Shown here: one piece after another, positions 22,216 through 34,830 of the stretch
Layout of the letters: each line of letters opens with the position of its first letter
Position numbering within the stretch: position 1 is the first letter of the stretch
The notes under the pieces: generated by a model
Database searches by the model: none
Told to the model about the DNA's origin: nothing
What the model saw: the letters and a program-made list of their open reading frames with translations, nothing else
NCBI RefSeq assembly: GCF_030272615.1
Contig: NC_081409.1
Coordinates: forward strand, 649,540,468-649,604,467
Length of the DNA stretch: 64,000 bases
Reading direction: 5' to 3'
Source: Cryptomeria japonica
Taxonomy: Eukaryota; Streptophyta; Pinopsida; Cupressales; Cupressaceae
Position numbers and translations under genes: made by a program

Positions 22216-24660
22216 ATGGCTTCTTCATCTGTTCCTTAATTCATTGCAAATCCCACTGTTGTCGAAGTAATCAAACGCCCTAGACCCGTATTTTAGTTAG
22301 TTCTCGAAATTGCCAAGAAAGATGATAATGTTGGTTCTTTCTCTCAAATCCCTAAAGGAGTAGTTTTTGCTGAAGACCCTAGAATGTATATTCACTGTCA
22401 TATAGAAGAATTAGGTGATGAGGAAATCAAGAGTATGTATAAAATTGAAATTTGTGATGATACCGATACTAGGTTTCATTGAAATTCTCAGTATCCCAGA
22501 TTTTCCTCAGGATGTTATAAGGATAGTACTAAGAAGGGTACATGGTGCATTCTTCTGGTTGGACTCAGTTCATAAAATAACTAAAGAAGCAGTAAAAGCT
22601 ATGACAGGGTTACCCTCCATTGGTAACAGACTTGATAAAACAAAGAAAGTTTCAATTGACCTAGTGCTTAACCTAACCAACGCAACATCTAACAAGACAT
22701 CTTTAAGGGTAAATGATGTAACAGATATCAATGTCAGATTCATCAGTATGATCTTAGGTTACAAAACCACACATGCAAAGAGGTTAAACTCAGTCTGTAG
22801 CCTATGCATAAAGAGTGCCTATGACATGGTTAATAATAGTGCAAAAATAGATGTGTGCGAATGGCTTAAAGATGAGCTAATTGATAAATTGGGAAAGATT
22901 AAGAAAGACAAAAAGGGGACATTTAGATTTGGAAACCTACTTGTTTGTCTAATGCTACACATAACCAAACAAGTACCCAGTATCAGTAACAAAAATCTTG
23001 GTTCTGACATACCGGTAGGCAAACAGTTGTCAGATTTACTAAACAACATGGGAGAGAACAGAGAAAAAAACATAGATGAGTATTTTCAGGCATTGAAGGC
23101 CCGGATAAAGACCAAAGCCAGATTGTCACAAGAAATTGTAAACAAGTATAAGGATAAAATTTGTTTTGTTATAAAGAAGGATGAAATTTGGATGGAGGCA
23201 GTTATCCCAAGAACCATTTGGGTTACTGTAATGGGGTATGAAACTGATGACCACATAATAGAAACATATGCAAAAGCCCTTCTGGAAGCACCTAAGGAAC
23301 CTAAAGATAAGGTATTTGGCAGTGCTGAGACTATTGAAAACCAAATTCAATCAAAGAAAAGGTTTAAGAAGGTTGAAGCAACAGTTAGAAGAGGATCCAG
23401 ACAAGCAAAAGCTATTAAGGATGACATACTCAAACAAACTGGTATTACTGAAGATGAGTTAGAAGCACTTCAACTGGAAACTCACCTTTCACTAGTTGGA
23501 AATTCTTTGGAAAGTGATATACCAACTGCATTCAAAAGAGTTGTGAGAAAAAGGAAACGTTCACTGGTATCTACACCTTCTCCTAGAAGAACCAGATAGA
23601 AACAACAGGCAGTAAGGCCCACAACTAGGAAATTAACTCCAAAGAAGAAGTTAACCCCCAAGAAGAAAACTCAACAAACTGTTGCTCCAATTGACAAACT
23701 TCTCAATGAAATAACAGAGGATGGAAAGCTGAAAAACATCAATAAATTATATGACTCATTATCAACTGATGATAAGGAAAAAGTTGAATATAGTGTAATC
23801 CTACACTTGGATATTTACAAGAAATTTTTGATGCAAGTTGTGGATGAATTACCGACAGAACTGTTCAAAAGACTTGAAGCTAGAAGGCAAGGTATTGTAG
23901 AGCTTGATAAGAAAATAAAAATTTAAAAACTACTTGATGTACATCTTGTCAACTCACCAAAAGAGATAGATGATCTGATCTCTGAAGCTAACCGGTCAGT
24001 ATTTTCAACTGCACACCAGCATGTAGCACTTATGGTTGGTAGAGTGAATGAGGTTGTAGAGGAAACAACTAATGCAGGGGACATATTTCTTGTAGAGAAG
24101 GAAAAGCTAGAAGAATATCGAAATCCTAAACCCATCAAAGTATACCAAAAACATAAGGATAAGGGAAAAGGTAAGGTTGGTGGTCCACCCAGCATAAAAA
24201 TAACAGATAACTTATCCCCACTGCCTCTAGATACTCCACCAGTAGTTACCACAGACAATCAACCGGCTAATGAAAGTATGGACACACCACATGAGGACAC
24301 AAATCCTAATTCTGAGGTATTATACACAATGAATATTGACACTCAGAAAGTCAATATTGTGGTAGATAAGGATTCAATAGGGAAAATAGATGTGGCAAAT
24401 GAGGCACTGGCAACAGATAGCACAAAAGGTAAACCGACAGGTGACAACACTGAGAAACAGACAGAGCAACAGGCTCCCTCATAGCAACAGGTTCATGCAG
24501 AGACAGTGCCATCGGCAACAACCGAACAATCCAAACCTTTGTTTAGAGAAATGCAAACACAAACTGACCTACCAGAGGTCACCACAAGCAAAGAAATTGC
24601 TCCCATCGACGGAATACAGATTGTTGGTTCTTCCAATGCAGAATTCAAATCAACAAATGT
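22216..24660 (+). pseudogene. Element D1 ORF2, N-terminal and middle parts (broken)
   Basis: Starts MASSSVP at 22216, with early stops at 22237 and near 22285 (the latter a CAG in copy D2) and a deletion near 22475 relative to D2. From 22415 one frame runs to 24660 with three stops (near 23597, 23923 and 24482). The core includes a stretch ending DSVHKITKEAVKAMTGLP, a helical domain with EWLKDELIDKLGK and FGNLLVCLML, then basic segments (RVVRKRKR, KKKLTPKKK) and an acidic Pro/Thr-rich linker. E interrupts it; joining across one target duplication restores the frame (STNV to TEFLL). It is homologous to E ORF2. I recognise no enzyme. It resembles pol-replacing plant transposon-associated proteins. 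Confidence 0.8.
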
Positions 24661-25846
24661 TGTTAGGCCCAATATAGAAAGCTAATGTACTGAGAGGGGA
24701 GGGGTGAATCAGTACTCCAAAACTTTTCTTTTGTAATAACCTTATTGTTTTGCATAAACAGAATAGTGCAGTAATATAAAACAAAACTATAATCAACATA
24801 TAACATTCATATATGATTCACTCCATAACACATATATTTTGGTCACGCAGAAACTCTTGGTTAGAGAGAAAAAATGTGGTGGGGATGGCACCCACAACTT
24901 CACTACTGCAATAATAAAGAATGCTCGGTTAGAGCTACATTTAGCTATTTCTGATAGCTTACCCTGTTAGGAGTATTAAGATCAATTAGATCTACCTTAC
25001 TAAAGGATTTATACAACACTATATAAGTGTAGCACCTGGTTAAAGGATTTACAATTTATAGACTTGGTTAGAGTCTTTTACCCTATTAAAGGTTTCTCTT
25101 ACAACTTCAAAATTACAATATAATCATTACAAATATCTACAACTTTACATCTGAAATGCTAAAGCAGATTCTATGTGCTCTGAATAAGATTACCTAGCTT
25201 GTAGCATACCTCGGTAACCCATAATGAAACTCGATAAACCCTTCTATTTACTTTGTTCTTCGACTGTTCACTGATAACCTTCTCGGTGACCTCTCTGTGT
25301 CTCTGTAATAGTCTTCCTTCATGCATACACACTGCTATCTCATTGCATCTCTTATCACATCATATCGTGTCATATATCTAACCCTAGAATCATGCTATAT
25401 ATATAGATCTCTTACAGCAGTGATCTGATTTATTGCTTTGATCTTACAAAAATATTCTTCAATTAAACAAAATATCTCATAGGTTAGATTGATCTTGTAA
25501 TCATACACAATCTCCTAGTGCAATTTCCAATGCAAAAACGGTTAGATGTGCCTCGATCTTGTAACACGTTTTCATGTGCATGTCCAGGTTCAATGTATCT
25601 GGTAAAACATTTCACTCGATGAATATCAACTCGGTGAGTTAACTATACCACTCGGTAGCCATGAACCTTTACTCGATAAACAGCTCGGTGAATACTGTGT
25701 TCTGTGACTACTTTCTTCAGTAACCGACTAGACTGTCCATACTGACTTCTCTATGTGTACCGATTGCATGATTCGGTAATACTAACTGACTAGAATATAG
25801 TATGACTTTGGACATGAAACTAATGGCAATTTGATAAGTAGTAACA
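24661..25846 (-). repeat. Element E 3' LTR
   Basis: On the minus strand it starts TGTTACTACTTATC (25846) and ends GGGCCTAACA (24661). Same length as 31777-32962. It ends with the ATTCACCCCTCCCCTCTCAGT-like tract common to the families here, written on the plus strand as CTGAGAGGGGAGGGGTGAAT. Confidence 0.95.
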
Positions 25847-26222
25847 ATCTCCCCTTTTGACATTAGTTGAGATGTTTGACAAAAACTACTTACAAAGTCA
25901 TAACTAAAGAAAAATATACTTGACAAAATGACTATACTTGAAAATATGTACAATAGTCAATAGTATATGCATATATACTCCCCTTATCATTATCCTATAC
26001 ATAGCTCTAAATTTGCATGTTCGGTTCGATTCTGTACTGTACTTGTGTACTCTAAATGCTCTGTATATTCTGCTCGGTAGACTCCCCTTGTATATATTAC
26101 TCAAAATTGTGTTATCAAAACTGTACTAGTCTCCAAGTGTAGAATTACTCCCCCTTTGCTGGGCTTTCCTCTCCTATGTAGTAACATAATAGTACTCCCC
26201 CTTTTTGACAAACATTAAAAAC
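25847..26222 (-). other. Element E 3' untranslated tract with polypurine repeats
   Basis: On the minus strand, purine tracts AAAAAGGGGGAG, CAAAGGGGGAG, CAAGGGGAG and AAGGGGAG precede the presumed primer AAAAGGGGAGAT next to the LTR. Very similar in layout to copia A, B, C and F although E has no pol. Confidence 0.75.
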
Positions 26223-29200
26223 TTATTTTGCATCCGGAGGTGGTAACTGGTCAAAAATAGTTTTATACTTGGTCCAGGCGTCAGTGAGGGCGACTAAGAG
26301 TGAGTCCTTGAGACTTTCCATTAATGAGTTCTGTGCTTGAATATCAGATAAGAGTGATATCAAGCCATCAAGAGTGCTTCCTACTTGGGTAGTTGATAAG
26401 CTTGTAGCTCGGTTAAGCTGCTCTTGGACTGATGAGAGATGAGGAAGGAATAATGTTTGAAGGGTCATTATATCCATCCTAATTTTATGCTCTTCATTCC
26501 TCAATTCTAACTGTTGAGCCATGAGCTATTTTAGCTTTTTTAAAAAGGTTTGAACTAAATTAGGCTCAGTGGTCAACTTGGAGGAGAGATTGGTGATCTC
26601 TTTCTCAATTGCATCAGTTTTATTTTTGATGTCTTTAATAAATAAAGAAAATGTACACAATTTCTGGAATAAATAAAGAATGTGCTTGAGTTGAGGGGTC
26701 AACTCAGCAATGAATTTGACAAGTTTTAGCTTGCCAACAACAATTGATTTTTGGACTTCCTCTATCATTTTTGCTGTGAGCTCTTTATCCTTGAGCTTGC
26801 TTAGGTATTCAGATGCATCAACTCCAGATGTTTCAATCTGATTAAGGAGTTCATCCAACTAAATATGGATGGCTGCATCGGTTGACACTGTTGTAGATGG
26901 TAGCATTTCTGTGAGCAGTGTTCTAACCTTTTGAAGTACCTTGTTCTTTTTCTGTATTGCCAGTTGTTTCTCTTGTTTGGCCTTTGCTTTGCATAGTTCA
27001 CCGAATTCAGTGAGTGCTTGCCCTTTTAATTTGGAGATGTCGACATTGGGCAACACGATCGGTTTAGATAAGTCAAATTTAAAACCATGCTTTCTCACCT
27101 TTTTCTCTTTTCCTTTTGTCTGGGGCACTAAGACAAGTGCTTGTGAGGCTTGTTGTCCCTCGGTAGGTTACTCGGTAGATGCAACACTTTGCACTGTTCC
27201 TGTAGCAGTTGCAGTGTCTTTGGATGGCTCAGTGCTAGGGGTCTCTACTATAATATTTGCTGTGCTTGTCTATCCTTGAGACGATTGATCTTTTGTTGTG
27301 TTTGCTGCAGCTTCAGACTTGTTATCTGTATCTTCTGCAGCTTCAGATTTGTTACCTTCGGTAACTTATTCAGTGTCCTTGGGAGCTTCGGTTGGTACTG
27401 TTGGCTTCACCAGCGGATAAGGCTGAACTTGTTTTAAGACCGATTCACTAGACACAAGTTTTGCATAAGTGGTGCCTTCAATCATTTCTTGCTCCGGTGC
27501 GGCCTGATTCATTACATCTTCATCAATTTGTATTGTGTCAACCAGGTCTGGCCCTTGCTTGGTGACATCTGGATCTTGCTCGGTGACATCAACAATTTCA
27601 ATTTGAGATTGTTCACCGACATCCTTTTGTTTGAAGATCTCCTGCCACTTGGCCTTAGTCTCATTCTCCATGTCAATATATAGCCCATTCATCAATTTTA
27701 AGGCTCTTTGTTTCACAAGAAATTTGAATTGTATGTGGACAAATGCTCCTTGATTTCAGCTACAGACATGTCAGGAAATAAGTGGACAAGACTTCTTTCT
27801 CTTATTTGTCTCTCTGAATCCATTGCATATTTCCATCATTTATCAATATGTGAGTAGAGTTCACTTGGAAGTGACTTTGCTAGTTCCAATGGTGCTAACC
27901 AAAACTTCAGAAGTGTACATATGACAGCTTCTTCAATCTGTCATTTCTCATCATTGTTCCTAGACTCATACTTAACATATTTGAATCCTACAAATCCACC
28001 GTATTCATTGAGATTGGCACAAAAGTTTTCAACACTGTGAATGTTTGCCTTTTTGCTCTTCACAATCTGGAATTTGTTAGCATCATCAGACTCTGTATCA
28101 CTCGACTCTTTTGCCAGAATGAGTCTTCGAGAAGATTTCTTGTAAGTCTTTGTTACCTTAGGAGCGGCAACAGTCTTTTGTTTCTTTCTCGGTGATGCAG
28201 CTGATGCTCTGGTGTTTGGTCTCTTTGTTGGTGGAGTCGGTAGGGCCTTTGTAATGTCATGTTTCTTTCTTTTTAGAACTTTTCCCTTTGGCAACTTTGT
28301 GCTCAATGTTATTGCAACCTCCTATGCTTTTGATTCTTCCTCGGTAATGGCAAGATTGCCTTTGACAGGTGTAGATGAAGATTCTTCTCCAAATTTCTCA
28401 GACAAATCTTTTATCATCTTTGTTGCTTTCCTTGTAGCCTTAGGAACTACAATGCTCATTTTTACTTTCTCCTTTACCTTTTCATAGGTTCCATAGCTTA
28501 GTTCAGTTGCATGCCTTGGCAATGATAGGTAGGCATCAATTTGTTGCTGTGTGATGTCATAATCAATTTCATAACCCATTGGTTGCAATGACTGAATCCT
28601 TGGTTCAACAACATTTACATAGCAGTAATCAGTGTCGACTTCAAAACAAATATTGTCCTTGTATTTTTCAACCAGTTGTGGTGGGATCCTGTACCTGTTG
28701 TGCATTTTCTCTTGGAATTTGCTAAAGTAATCATCCATGACATCATTAAAGTTATCTCCTAACTTATTGATGTAATCATTGATCTGATGGGTGATAGGTC
28801 GGTGTAGCTCCCATACTACTTTACGGACTGAGGGAAAGAACTTTTTAAAATAGAAAAACATATAGACAAGTAGTGAACCAAACTTGAGTGTGTTTGTCGA
28901 GTTGTTCTTCTTCGGCTTCCTTATGGTGTTCAGGTTCTCAAATAAGTTCTTTAGTAGTACTTCACACAAGTCTACTTTCATTCTCTTCTTTACAATTTTG
29001 TAGGCCAGGTCCACTGCAGCACATGGTACACTGTTTTCCCTTGCAGATTGGAAGAAACAGTAACCAATGACTCTGATTGCAAATTTCAGTTCAACATAAG
29101 TGACATTATTCAATTTCAGTCCTTGGTAATCAGATTCTACTCTGGTTAGACTGATTAGCTCCTTTTGTGATATCATTTTCTGTGCACTTAGACTGATTAG

Positions 29201-29835
29201 CTCCTTTTGTGATATCATTTTCTGTCCACTACAACACATGGTACACTGTTTTCCCTTGCAGATTGGAAGAAATAGTAACCAATGACTCTGATTGCAAATT
29301 TCAATTCAACATAAGTGACATTATTCAATTTCAGTCGTTGGTAATCAGATTCTACTCTGGTTAGACTGATTAGCTCCTTTTGTGATATCATTTTCTATGC
29401 ACGAGCATGATCGTAGATGGGATATCCAGTGATCAAGTGAATGACTTCCTTCGTGATCTTGAATGGTTGCTCTTGTAGCCACATGAAATCATCATGTACT
29501 CTGCTCAGTACAAACTTAACCCGTTGGGGTTTGAACACATGAGGATAGACTAGGGCTTCAGTTAATCCCTTTATTCTGATATGTTCAAATTTACTATCTA
29601 GTTTGCCATCAGTGCATAGTTCATCATATGTGTTACTAATCTCTACATGACCAAGTTCCTCAACATGGCACTTGGTAAAGAATCTGACATCTTCTACCAA
29701 TAAGACTCAATCCGGGATGAGTGAAAATGCCATTTTATCATTTGGTTTTGAGGCGACTTTAGGAGTTAGGGAATGCTTTAGAGATGGCTTCTCCACATTT
29801 TGGACAACTACAGGGTATTGGATCTTGGGCGCCAT
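26223..29835 (-). pseudogene. Element E ORF2 (broken)
   Basis: ATG at 29835 (MAPKIQYPVVV). The N-terminal region resembles D ORF2: ECHVEELG-like, then RVHDDFMWL and KITKEVIHLITGYP. Next comes a helical domain (DLCEVLLKNLFENL, LKFGSLLVYM), a strongly basic region with several Lys/Arg runs (KVLKRKKHD, SPRKKQK) that could act as nuclear signals, and an acidic Gln/Asp-rich linker. The C-terminus is coiled coil, ending LPPPDAK. Lesions: a 215-bp direct duplication near 29020-29400 that shifts the frame, a second frameshift between 27941 and 27716, and several stops. The usual product would be about 1,100 residues. Function unknown; no catalytic motif of a retroelement enzyme is visible. Confidence 0.8.
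29021..29400. repeat. Direct duplication inside E ORF2
   Basis: ACATGGTACACTGTTTTCCC begins at 29021 and again at 29236. A shorter unit of about 42 bp (GACTGATTAGCTCCTTTTGT) occurs three times, at 29149, 29191 and 29364. The 215-bp offset is not a multiple of three, so the event breaks ORF2. Confidence 0.9.
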
Positions 29836-30361
29836 GGCAGATCTCGAGTAAAAATTTGACAGGTTATCCTTAGGGTTTACAAGTAGCTTACTCTTCACAC
29901 TTGGTAGACACTAGCAATTTGACTAGATTAGAAACCAGTTAAAAAGTGTGAATAGATTGATGTAAATACCTTGAAAATTCGCTTTGAATGAAATTTGGTT
30001 GCTTTGATTCGCTCTGGTCTGCTTCTTGAAAACTTGGGTGAATGAAAATGATCGTGAAAATACTCTTAAGTACTCAAAAATACCTTATTGGGCTCCATGC
30101 AGGTTAGGTCATGGTATTAAATGCACTCAGTTCACCTTTTACCGATTTACTTCATTTTCTGTTTTCACTGAGTATTCAACTTTGCTTTGATAACCGACTT
30201 GACAGGTTTCCTATATACACCGACTTGATAGGTTTCCTGTATAGTATACTAACTGACTAATTGCATCTTAACTATGTAGATTTGAATTCTTGTTCATAAT
30301 AAAATAGGAACTGTTATGATTTAACTTTTAAAGAATGCAGTCCCTTCATACCTTTTCTTGA
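29836..30361 (-). other. Spacer between E gag and ORF2
   Basis: About 0.5 kb without a credible coding frame. It would require separate translation of ORF2, re-initiation or splicing. D has a corresponding spacer at 21849-22215. Confidence 0.5.
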
Positions 30362-31714
30362 TTAATTTGAAATAGGTGCACCTAACTCGGTAGGTAAGGT
30401 GCTTTCTTCATCAGACATAATTTCTTTCTTTTTCCAAATCATCTTGAATTTTTCTTTTATCTCCTCAGTGTCTCTTCTCGGTTGATCTCTACAATCTCCA
30501 GCTAAATGTCCAGCTTTGTGACAATGAAAACATGCCATACCAGGATTTCTCCATGATCTCTGATTGTTCATTCCAAACCTTATAAAATAGTTGGAACTTA
30601 TATGTCCATATCTTCCACAACATTTGCATCATATCCTCATATTGTAATCCCATGGTACTGTTGCATATTGTTGATGAGAATCTGTGTGAATTCGGTAACG
30701 TCCAGTGTTTGCTCGGTGGGGATACTTCATGTAGTTCTTTTTCTTAAATTAGCATCTTTCGGTACTATGTCCATATCTATTGCAGTTTTTACAAAACCCT
30801 TTGAATTTTGCCTTCTGATGGTTGTTAAGAGACTTTGTTCTACATTGATTAGGTATGTGACCATATTTATTGCAATTATAACAATATCCATTGGACTTAG
30901 AGATATTCGGTTGCTTACATTTTTTGATCTGGCATATGTTGGCAGTATGACCTTGATTTCCATAGTAGTAGCAAATAGGCTTCTTCCTTTTGATGTCATT
31001 TCTTTTTTCAGCTTGTTTTGATGATTCTCCTTTCTCGGTAGTATTATTTCCTTTCTCGATAGAGTCTTTTCCTTTACAACCGAGTCCTCCATCTTTGTAG
31101 AGTCTTCTTGTATTCAGTTGCTCATCCAACATCTTTGATGCTTCAAAACTCTTCTTCAATGATTCTTTGGATTTCTTTTCTATTTCAAGTTCACCAGTCA
31201 ACCTTGATACTTCAAGTTTCAAAGATTGATTTTCATCATTCTTCAGAATTGCTTCGTGATGTGCATAACCTAGTTGATCTGTCATATTTTGTTGAATACC
31301 AGTTAACCTTATGATTTCATCATCCTTATCAGATACTAGTGCTTCAAGTTGTTGTTTCTCTCTTTGTAGATCTCTTTCTTTATCCTCAGCTCTCCTTAAT
31401 GCATCTAGATTTTCAGTGATTTGTGTACTGAAATGTTCATGTTCTCTTTTCATTGCTTTTAGTTGATCAGCCAATGCTTTGTTCTTTTCTTTCAACATTC
31501 CAATCATTTCTTCAGTTTCTTCAGATATATAGTTCTCAGATGATGTCTCGATTTGTTCTGCTAGCTCTTGAGAATCTTGCAAGTCATCAGATAATCTTCT
31601 CTTTACTTTTAGAGATTTTTGCATTTGCCTTTGCATGTCTGCAATCACTTGATTTGCATTATCCAGCTCTTCTTGAAGATGTACAATCCTCTGAGATTGT
31701 TTGTAGCCTTCCAT
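30362..31714 (-). pseudogene. Element E gag (two stops)
   Basis: ATG at 31714 (MEGYKQSQRIVHLQEEL) opens a single frame of 451 codons including the stop, with only two internal stops: TAA at 30749-30751 and TGA near 30625. Residues 1 to about 215 are a long heptad-rich coiled coil. Five CCHC-type boxes follow: CYYYGNQGHTANIC, CYNCNKYGHIPNQC, CKNCNRYGHSTERC, CKCCGRYGHISSNY and CFHCHKAGHLAGDC, two of them missing a Cys. The layout equals D gag but the sequence is diverged. Presumed role: particle formation and RNA binding. Confidence 0.88.
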
Positions 31715-31762
31715 TTCTAAGATCTTTCTCTTCAGGTGGTTAAACCCTTTTCCAAGATTCAA

Positions 31763-31775
31763 GCTCTGATACCAA
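31763..31775 (-). other. Primer-binding site, tRNA-iMet (E)
   Basis: Minus-strand TTGGTATCAGAGC, one base from the LTR. Perfect. Confidence 0.93.
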
Positions 31776-31776
31776 T

Positions 31777-32962
31777 TGTTAGGCCCAATATAGAAAGCTA
31801 ATGTATTGAGAGGGGAGGGGTGAATCAGTACTCCAAAAATTTTCTTTTGTAATAACCTTACTGTTATGCATAAACATAATAGTGCAGTAATATAAAACAA
31901 AACTATAATCAACAGATAACATTCATACATGATTCACTCCATAACACATATATTTTGGTCATGCAGAAATTCTTGGTTAGAGACAAAAACTGCGGTGGGG
32001 ATGGCACCCACAACTTCACTACTACAATAATAAAGAATGCTCGGTTAGAGCTACATTTAGCTATTTCTGATAGCTTACCCTGTTAGGAGTATTAAGATCA
32101 GTTAGATCTACCTTACTAAAGGATTTATACAACACTATATAAGTGTAGCACCTAGTTAAAGGATTTACAATTTATAGACTTGGTTAGAGTCTTTTACCCT
32201 GTTAAAGGTTTCTCTTACAACTTCAAAATTACAATATAATCATTACAAATATCTGCAACTTTACATCTGAAATGCTAAAGCAGATTCTATGTGCTCTGAA
32301 TAAGATTACCTAGCTTGTAGCATACCTCGGTAACCCATAATGAAACTTAGTAAACCCTTCTGTTTACTCTGTTCTTTGACTGTTCACTGATAACCTTCTC
32401 GGTGACCTCTCCATGTCTCTGTAACAGTCTTCCTTCATGCATACACACTGCTATCTCATTGCATCTCTTATCACATCATATTGTGTTATATATCAAACCC
32501 TAGAATCATGCTGTATATATAGATCTCTTACAGCGGTGATCTGATTTATTGCTTTGATCTTACAAAAAGATTCTTTGATTAAACAAAATATCTCATAGGT
32601 TAGATTGATCTTGTAATCATACACAATCTCCTAGTGCAATTTCCAATGCAAAAACGGTTAGATGTGCCTCGATCTTGTAACACGTTTTCATGTGCATGTC
32701 CAGGTTCACTGTATTTGGTAAAATGTTTCACTCAGTGAATATCAACTCGGTGAGTTAACTATACCACTCGGTAGCCATGAACCTTTACTCAATAAACAAA
32801 TCGATGAATACTATGTTCTGTGACTGCTTTCTTCAGTAACTGACTAGACTCTCCATACCGACTTCTCTGTGTGTACCGACTGCATGATTCGGTAATACTA
32901 ACTGACTAGAATATAGTATGACTTTGGACATTAAACTAATGGCAATTTGATAAGTAGTAACA
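31777..32962 (-). repeat. Element E 5' LTR
   Basis: 1,186 bp, same ends and length as 24661-25846. The target duplication AATGT follows at 32963-32967. Confidence 0.95.
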
Positions 32963-32967
32963 AATGT

Positions 32968-33578
32968 GACTGAATTTCTTTTGGATTCTATCAGATAAAA
33001 GAGTGCAGTTCACAAGCATACAAAGCAATTGATGACACAATTCTAATTTTGAAAATGATAGTACGTAAGTGCAATGTAGATAATAAAGATTCTTTGAAAC
33101 AACTTGACACATTGTCTAAGTATATTACTGAAAACACTGTGACAGTTGAACAAATAAAAAGGAAGCATTCAAGGAGAGACTAGAGAAGGAAAAACACAAA
33201 TTCTTTAAAGAAGAAATAAAGAAGTGTACAAGACAATTTGACACTCTTTTACTGGAACTATGTAGTACATTGAAGGAATTTAAAACCTTGTACAGAGATA
33301 CATGTAAAACTAACTTTTTGAAAATAGATATAGACCAGAAGATCAACAAAATACAGGAAGAAATAAATCAACTAGCTGAAAATTTCATTAATTCATCTGA
33401 ACCATTATCAGTTTTTGAGCAGAAAATAACAGGTTTCGAGGAGGAACTTCTAAAGTTGGAAAGAAAAAAGGAGAGAATAAAAGGAAAGGCTAAAGATCTA
33501 AAATGGAGACTAAATCCAAAATTGGGCTACCTCACCTCCTTAAGAAAAGAAATATCTGATACTTTAATTCAAGGATAG
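32968..33578 (+). pseudogene. Element D1 ORF2, C-terminal part
   Basis: Continues D ORF2 after E. The frame resumes as TEFLLDSIR, then a frameshift and a stop. The segment with KCNVDNKDSLKQLDTLSKYI and the last open part, 33270-33578 (102 codons), are rich in Glu, Lys and Leu with coiled-coil spacing. It ends DTLIQG, matching the coiled-coil C-terminus of E ORF2. Confidence 0.75.
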
Positions 33579-33950
33579 AAAACACCGACAGAGCAAATGC
33601 AATACCTCACTGGTACAATTCAGAGGACAGAAGCCGTATTAAAAGATAGAAAATGGTTCATTAAGAGCTTGAATATGGTACTAGCAGATCTTTTTCAGAT
33701 TGTAACCAACCGGTTACAAGGATAAAGATGGAAACCACACTCAATTGACACTTTGACAACCTTTGTCATTGATGCCAAAGGGGGAGTAGTGGTAATGAGA
33801 AAAATAATCAGCAAATGGATCATCAGCTCAAGGGGAGCACAAATTCTTTTGGTACACAATTTTTGGGAAGACAATTCTAGCAGATTCTTTTTGGATGACA
33901 ATTTTTGAAATTTTCTCATGAGTGTTGCCATCAATGCCAAAGGGGGAGAT
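33579..33950 (+). other. Element D 3' untranslated tract with polypurine repeats
   Basis: GCCAAAGGGGGAGTAGTGG near 33774, CAAGGGGAGC near 33828, and the presumed primer AAAGGGGGAGAT ending at 33950, next to the LTR. No gene. Confidence 0.75.
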
Positions 33951-34759
33951 TGTTGGAAAATGCACACTCCAATGAGATATTGTAGGTGATTGAAGGTTTT
34001 GTCATTGATGGCAACCTTACAATCCTATGACACCGGCAAGACAATTTACCGACACCAGCAAGTTCAGACTCTACATCGGCAAACAGACCACCGGCAGTGA
34101 AAGGAAGTATACCGACACAGAAGCCGACAAGAATTTTGTTTATAATATATTTTATAAATTATTGTAAAATCATTATAAGCCGACTTGGCGAGTTGTAAAA
34201 TGACTCATATATATAAGAGATCATTGTATAAAATTTTAAGTGATGAAAAAAAGGAAGAAGATAGGCGAATTAAGGCACACCTATTATGCAAATTATAGGT
34301 TAGGGTTTATGTATAAAGCAGAGCTTAAACCGGTACTAGATCTGACATAGTAGATGCTATTTTCAAGCAGTACAAGACATTGGATTTATATAATCCATTT
34401 TTGTAAGTCAGTGAGACTTCCCATTTTGTAATTGAGCAGTGAGCTCTAGGCACTTGGCCTTCCTGCATGTGCAGGCCCCTCTTATAGAAGTAATATTATC
34501 TTATTGGCCAGTAAGTGAATATTGTGGGTCACAAATCCCACCGAGGTTTTTCCCACACTGGGTTTCCTTGTTAAACTACTGGGTTATGGTGTGTTTTTCA
34601 TGTGGTTGCTGTTATCTCTGTTTATTGCATTATTTCTTGTTTACCAGTATACAGTATTGATATGCTTTACATGTTTTAAGTTAAGAAAATCTTATAACCG
34701 GTTAGATACTGATTCACCCCCCTCCCCCCCCCCTCTTAGTATCTTTGGAAATCCTAACA
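33951..34759 (+). repeat. Element D middle LTR
   Basis: 809 bp, TGTTGGAAAATGC to CCTAACA. It serves as 3' LTR of D1 and 5' LTR of D2. Homologous to 19788-20587. Confidence 0.93.
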
Positions 34760-34760
34760 A

Positions 34761-34773
34761 TTGGTATCAGAGC
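34761..34773 (+). other. Primer-binding site, tRNA-iMet (D2)
   Basis: TTGGTATCAGAGC, perfect, one base after the LTR. Confidence 0.93.
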
Positions 34774-34830
34774 TTGGTCCTCTATTTTCAGAAGCTTGAC
34801 AGCTTGAGGAAGATCTTGACACCGGTAGAA

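Larger units (their letters stand above)
24661..32962 (-). mobile_element. Pol-less LTR retroelement E, complete with both LTRs
   Basis: 8,302 bp on the minus strand, flanked by a perfect 5-bp duplication AATGT (24656-24660 and 32963-32967), inserted in D1 ORF2. Both LTRs are 1,186 bp and differ by few substitutions, so this is probably one of the younger insertions. The interior holds a primer site, gag (31714-30362) and ORF2 (29835-26223), but no protease, integrase, RT or RNase H. This is the best-preserved example of the gag-plus-ORF2 layout. Confidence 0.93.

Noticed and set aside
34522-34830. N-terminal extension of D2 gag as a definite gene start
   Set aside because: Lies in the LTR and primer site; D1 and the family ATG favour 34831. 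Kept only as a finding.
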